A DNA stretch of 9,535 bases from Oscillospiraceae bacterium (GTDB lineage Bacteria > Bacillota_A > Clostridia > Oscillospirales > Oscillospiraceae), in contig JAGBAI010000166.1 in assembly GCA_017939025.1 (NCBI GenBank), positions 1 to 9,535 on the forward strand, written 5' to 3'. A model generated the notes under the pieces. It was not told the DNA's origin. It made no database searches and saw only the letters and a list, made by a program, of their open reading frames with translations. Each line of letters opens with the position of its first letter. The stretch's first letter is position 1. Of this stretch, positions 7,059 to 9,535 are shown piece by piece. The position numbers and the translations under genes were made by a program.

Positions 7059-8167
7059 CGCGGCGCCTCCTTCCGGTGAATGGGAATGTTCTTTTCTTTT
7101 GCAAGGGTCAACAGCTTTCCATTCATAGCATTCAGACTGCCGATGGCAGTACCTGCGTCAATGACCTTTTCACAGCGAAGCATTACTTCTGCTGCCTGTG
7201 TAAAATGCGTTTCCTTCATAGGTTCAAAGGCGGGAGCGGTGATGACATGATCGCTCAATTCCCGGGCCACCTGGGTATCCACGTCGTTTTCATAGAGAAT
7301 ACCAGTAGCGAAGGGAATCTGCTGCTTCTGCAAAGCACGGTAGCAGTCGATACCGCAGCCGTTTCCGGCAATGACGAACACCCTTGGTTCTCCCGTTGCT
7401 TTGCTCAGCTCCACACTGCCGAAAAGCAGATTGTAGGAGCCGTTCTGAATGTCGTATAGCTTCTCAATTTCGCCTTGCTGCAGCACTTCCTCGGGTTTTC
7501 CAAAGGCAGCAATGGTCTCGCCCTTGACACAGACCAGATAGTCAGAGATTTTTGCTGCCAGATCGATCTCATGCAAAGACATGATGACTGTGATGCCCTT
7601 TTCATGGGCCATTTCCCGGAGGATATCCAGCAGTTCGATCTTATGGCGGATATCCAGGTAGGCGGTAGGTTCATCCAGCACGATGATTTCCGGTTGCTGG
7701 CAAATGGCACGGGCCAGCATGATCCGCTGCCGCTGTCCGTCGGACAGGGTAGAAAAGTCCTGCTCTGCCAAATCCAAAGCATGAACCCGATCCAGAGATT
7801 CCTCTACGATTCGTCTGTCTTCCGGGGTCAGTCTTCCCAGCATATTGGTATAGGGATAGCGGCCCATGGCCACTACCTCAGCACAGGTCATCAGTTCCGG
7901 ACGGATACGATCCGTCAGCACCACTGCCACCTGTTTTGCCATTTCCCTGGGTGTCCATTGGGATATCTCATTTCTGTTGATGGAAACCGTTCCTTTGATA
8001 GAAGTCAGATGTTTGGTTATGGTTTTCAGAATGGTGGATTTACCCGCACCATTTGGTCCGATGAGGGTCAGAATATTTCCTTTTTCAATTTGAATATTTA
8101 TGTCATGGATCAGAATGCTGCCATTGTATCCCACAGCAAGATCCTTGGTTTCAAAGTAATGTTTCAT
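7055..8167 (-). CDS. ABC transporter ATP-binding protein (BtuD/FepC type) with extra C-terminal domain
   Basis: This is the ATPase of the importer whose permease is encoded directly upstream. Residues 1 to about 250 form a standard nucleotide-binding domain: Walker A GPNGAGKST (37-45), signature LSDGQRQR (141-148, aspartate where LSGGQ has glycine), Walker B IIVLDEP (161-167), D-loop YLD (170-172) and H-loop His199 in SLHE. Where the Q-loop glutamine is expected, the chain reads AVVLTDR (81-87), with Thr85 at or near the glutamine position. Residues 256-370 are an added domain not needed for ATPase function; it begins RVFVIAGNG and contains a CGIDC pair of cysteines (271, 275), with an alternating strand-helix look suggesting a small Rossmann-like fold. 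From memory, similar tails occur on some archaeal and clostridial ATPases of corrinoid importers. The ATG at 8167 is 6 bases after GGAGG (8174-8178), and one base separates it from the permease stop. Corrinoid is the likely substrate from context; heme or siderophore cannot be excluded from motifs alone. Confidence 0.92.
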   Translation of the reverse strand: MKHYFETKDLAVGYNGSILIHDINIQIEKGNILTLIGPNGAGKSTILKTITKHLTSIKGTVSINRNEISQWTPREMAKQVAVVLTDRIRPELMTCAEVVAMGRYPYTNMLGRLTPEDRRIVEESLDRVHALDLAEQDFSTLSDGQRQRIMLARAICQQPEIIVLDEPTAYLDIRHKIELLDILREMAHEKGITVIMSLHEIDLAAKISDYLVCVKGETIAAFGKPEEVLQQGEIEKLYDIQNGSYNLLFGSVELSKATGEPRVFVIAGNGCGIDCYRALQKQQIPFATGILYENDVDTQVARELSDHVITAPAFEPMKETHFTQAAEVMLRCEKVIDAGTAIGSLNAMNGKLLTLAKEKNIPIHRKEAPR

Positions 8168-8168
8168 G

Positions 8169-9194
8169 TTACGCCTCCATATTTTTGCGGCGCTTGACCA
8201 TCATGTAGATCACAATGGGTGCACCAAAAGCGGAGGTTACTGTACCAATGGCCAGTTCGGTAGGTGCCAGGACTGTTCTGGCAATCAGATCGCAGAAAAT
8301 GCAGAATACCGCACCACAAAGGAACGTTCCCGGAATCACCAAAGCAGGACGGGAGGTTTTCAGTGCGGTTCGTGTGATATGGGGCACAGCAATACCCACA
8401 AAGGAAACCGGACCAGCCAGCGCAGTCACACAGGCAGACAGCAGGCTGCTGAGCAGAATCAGAGCCAACCGGAAGGGTTTCACGCTGATGCCCATGCTTT
8501 GGGCATATCCTTCTCCCAGCGCATAGGCTGTCATTGGCTTGCTGAGCAGCCATGCTGCCAGTACACCGGGAATACAAATCATGACTGCCGTTTTCACATT
8601 GTCCCAGCTGGCGCCGGAGAAAGTACCCATAGACCAGTTGGTGAGGTTCACAATGTCATGTTCATCCGCAAAGGTCACGCAGAAATCGGTAACAGCACTG
8701 CAGATATATCCGACCATAATGCCAATGACCAGCAGCATGGACATGTTGGATACCTTCTGAGAAAACAGAAGAACAAGGATGGTAATAATCAAAGACCCCA
8801 GAAACGCCGCCAGAATCAGAACCACGGAACCGGCACCTGCCAGATATTGGGCAAAGAAGATCATGGTTACACCCACCACCAGCTTGGCGCCGCTGGAAAT
8901 ACCCAGCACAAAGGGGCCTGCAATGGGGTTGCGGAAGAAGGTCTGTAGCAGGAAACCGGATACAGACAGCGTACCGCCTAAGATTGCTGCAAGCAGCATT
9001 CTGGGAATGCGGATACTCCAGATAATTCTGCTTTCCGTTGACGCATCATCGCCAGAAAAAAGCATACGCAGTATCTCTCCCGCCGAGATCTTCACAGAGC
9101 CAATATTCAGATTCAGCATCAGTCCCAGAATCAGCAACAGGATCAATATCAGCATGATCGCGGCGAACCTTCCATAACTGTGTACGTTCTTCAT
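8169..9194 (-). CDS. FecCD-family ABC transporter permease, BtuC-like
   Basis: This is the membrane subunit of a type II importer for corrinoids or iron chelates. The 341-residue product has about nine or ten hydrophobic segments, the first at residues 10-28. Family motifs are IRIPRMLLAAILGG (61-74), SGFLLQ (79-84), RNPIAGPFVLGISSGA (88-103), GEGYAQSMGI (227-236, the loop contacting the ATPase), AGPVSFVGIAVPHITR (260-275), and ELAIGTVTSAFGAP (313-326). The ATG at 9194 was chosen because AAAGGA (9201-9206) lies 6 bases upstream. A TTG at 9209 in the same frame would add five residues, but it sits in the T-run of the upstream hairpin and has no good ribosome site. Its end encodes the ribosome site of the ATPase gene (ATG GAG GCG TAA). 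Next to a full anaerobic cbi set, corrinoid is the most likely cargo. That is inference: the FecCD fold is shared with iron-siderophore and heme permeases. Confidence 0.94.
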   Translation of the reverse strand: MKNVHSYGRFAAIMLILILLLILGLMLNLNIGSVKISAGEILRMLFSGDDASTESRIIWSIRIPRMLLAAILGGTLSVSGFLLQTFFRNPIAGPFVLGISSGAKLVVGVTMIFFAQYLAGAGSVVLILAAFLGSLIITILVLLFSQKVSNMSMLLVIGIMVGYICSAVTDFCVTFADEHDIVNLTNWSMGTFSGASWDNVKTAVMICIPGVLAAWLLSKPMTAYALGEGYAQSMGISVKPFRLALILLSSLLSACVTALAGPVSFVGIAVPHITRTALKTSRPALVIPGTFLCGAVFCIFCDLIARTVLAPTELAIGTVTSAFGAPIVIYMMVKRRKNMEA

Positions 9195-9200
9195 ACAGTG

Positions 9201-9206
9201 TCCTTT
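9201..9206 (-). promoter_or_regulatory. Shine-Dalgarno sequence deciding the permease start
   Basis: AAAGGA on the minus strand, 6 bases before the ATG at 9194 and directly after the hairpin's T-run. It favours ATG 9194 over the upstream TTG at 9209. It is weaker than the GGAGG sites of most genes downstream. Confidence 0.7.
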
Positions 9207-9207
9207 C

Positions 9208-9249
9208 AAAAAGCGGCTGCGAAAGAAAGAGGCAGCGCAGCCGCTTTTT
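9208..9249 (-). terminator. Intercistronic hairpin: intrinsic terminator or attenuator between binding-protein and permease genes
   Basis: A perfect 14-bp inverted repeat has arms AAAAAGCGGCTGCG (9208-9221) and CGCAGCCGCTTTTT (9236-9249) around a 14-base loop. Because the arms end in A5 and T5, either strand would give a GC-rich 9-bp core followed by a U-run, so it could stop transcription in both directions. On the coding (minus) strand it begins about 5 bases after the binding-protein stop and ends just before the permease ribosome site. Since all genes downstream belong to the same pathway and have no evident promoter of their own, partial termination is more likely than full termination. 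It could also protect the 3' end of the upstream message and so give a surplus of binding protein, as is common in ABC importer operons. Those roles are inference. Confidence 0.8.
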
Positions 9250-9254
9250 CTGCA

Positions 9255-9535
9255 TCATTTCAGTTTGTATAAGTAATCCAGATGCAATGTATCCGCATCT
9301 GTCGCTGTGAAAATCAAGTGCATCTCCCGGGTCATCTGTCCCAGCTGCATGGTTTCCTGATACATATTTTGGGCCGTACACCAAACATTTCCGTTTTGTA
9401 CCGCTTTGAAATCCTTCAGAAGGGGATTGATTTTCAGTAACTGCTCCAGAGTCTCAATCTCACCGGTAATGGCACTGTTGTAGATGATGAAATCCGCATC
9501 CTTTGCAGTTGCGTAAAAGGTCTCCATTTCGATAG
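9255..9535 (-). CDS. ABC transporter substrate-binding protein, corrinoid/iron-chelate type (C-terminal part; 5' end beyond window)
   Basis: The frame is open from the right edge to TGA at 9255-9257, giving about 93 residues of the C-terminal lobe. Visible stretches are DADFIIYNSAITGEIETL, then LLKINPLLKDFKAVQNGNVW and QETMQLGQMTREMH. The 'NPLLKDFKAVQNGNVW' pattern, reporting a residue or substrate-contact strand before the last helices, is typical of the class III periplasmic-binding family (BtuF, FhuD, FepB). The ATG at 9527 is internal: codons GAA and ATC precede it in frame, and the fragment is far shorter than a usual 320-380-residue lipoprotein of this family. The signal peptide, lipobox and N-terminal lobe are outside the window. 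It precedes the permease by 60 bp with a hairpin between. Corrinoid binding is inferred from the operon. Confidence 0.88.
   Translation of the reverse strand, partial: IEMETFYATAKDADFIIYNSAITGEIETLEQLLKINPLLKDFKAVQNGNVWCTAQNMYQETMQLGQMTREMHLIFTATDADTLHLDYLYKLK

Noticed and set aside
7475..8197. Plus-strand open frame of 240 codons opposite the ATPase gene
   Set aside because: No recognisable domain, and it lies exactly antisense to the Walker A, signature and Walker B regions of a clear ABC ATPase.
8166..8948. Plus-strand open frame of 260 codons opposite the permease gene
   Set aside because: The product is rich in His, Gln, Asn and Gly with no hydrophobic or domain pattern, as expected of the antisense of a membrane-protein gene. 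The minus-strand frame is a clear FecCD permease.
9195..9254. Possible promoter or cobalamin riboswitch between the binding-protein and permease genes
   Set aside because: The gap is only 60 bp and is almost filled by the hairpin. There is no room for a riboswitch and no convincing -35/-10 pair.
1..9535. Mobile elements, CRISPR arrays, tRNA/rRNA genes or an unknown defence-type system
   Set aside because: No direct repeat arrays, transposase motifs, RNA-gene sequences or unexplained gene clusters are seen; the minus strand is almost fully occupied by known cobalamin genes and an importer.

Overview
The window is one strand of an oxygen-independent (anaerobic) cobalamin biosynthesis operon. 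All ten recognisable genes lie on the minus strand and are read from the right edge towards the left. The style suggests a Gram-positive anaerobe, probably a Clostridia-class Bacillota gut-type organism: almost every gene has a strong GGAGG-type Shine-Dalgarno sequence, GTG and TTG starts are used, gene packing is extremely tight, GC is moderate, and CbiD plus CbiG mark the anaerobic branch. The taxonomic guess is inference; no rRNA or other phylogenetic marker is present.

Layout in transcription order. A corrinoid-type ABC importer comes first: the C-terminal end of a substrate-binding protein (9255-9535, cut by the right edge), a 60-bp gap holding a perfect 14-bp inverted repeat that looks like an intrinsic terminator or attenuator, a FecCD/BtuC-type permease (8169-9194), and an ATPase with an unusual C-terminal extra domain (7055-8167). 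Then follow cbiA (5712-7058), cbiC (5096-5719), cbiD (3969-5096), cbiF (3210-3965), cbiG (2194-3213), cbiH (1470-2201), and a large fused gene (1-1477, cut by the left edge) made of CbiJ/CobK, CbiE and the first residues of CbiT.

Together the enzymes cover an unbroken run of the pathway: cobalt-precorrin-3 -> (CbiH) 4 -> (CbiF) 5A -> (CbiG) 5B -> (CbiD) 6A -> (CbiJ) 6B -> (CbiT) 7 -> (CbiE) 8 -> (CbiC) cobyrinate -> (CbiA) cobyrinate a,c-diamide. The cobaltochelatase (CbiK/CbiX) and CbiL, which feed cobalt-precorrin-3 into this run, are not in the window. The adjoining importer suggests the cell combines corrinoid salvage with de novo synthesis.

Neighbouring genes from the permease leftwards overlap or are separated by at most 3 bases; three junctions share the same 8-bp overlap. 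No promoter or cobalamin riboswitch is visible; if one exists it should lie to the right of the window. The plus strand appears to carry no genes. The pathway itself is well known. The points worth a second look are the three-domain CbiJ-CbiE-CbiT fusion, the C-terminal domain of the ATPase, and the hairpin between the binding-protein and permease genes.
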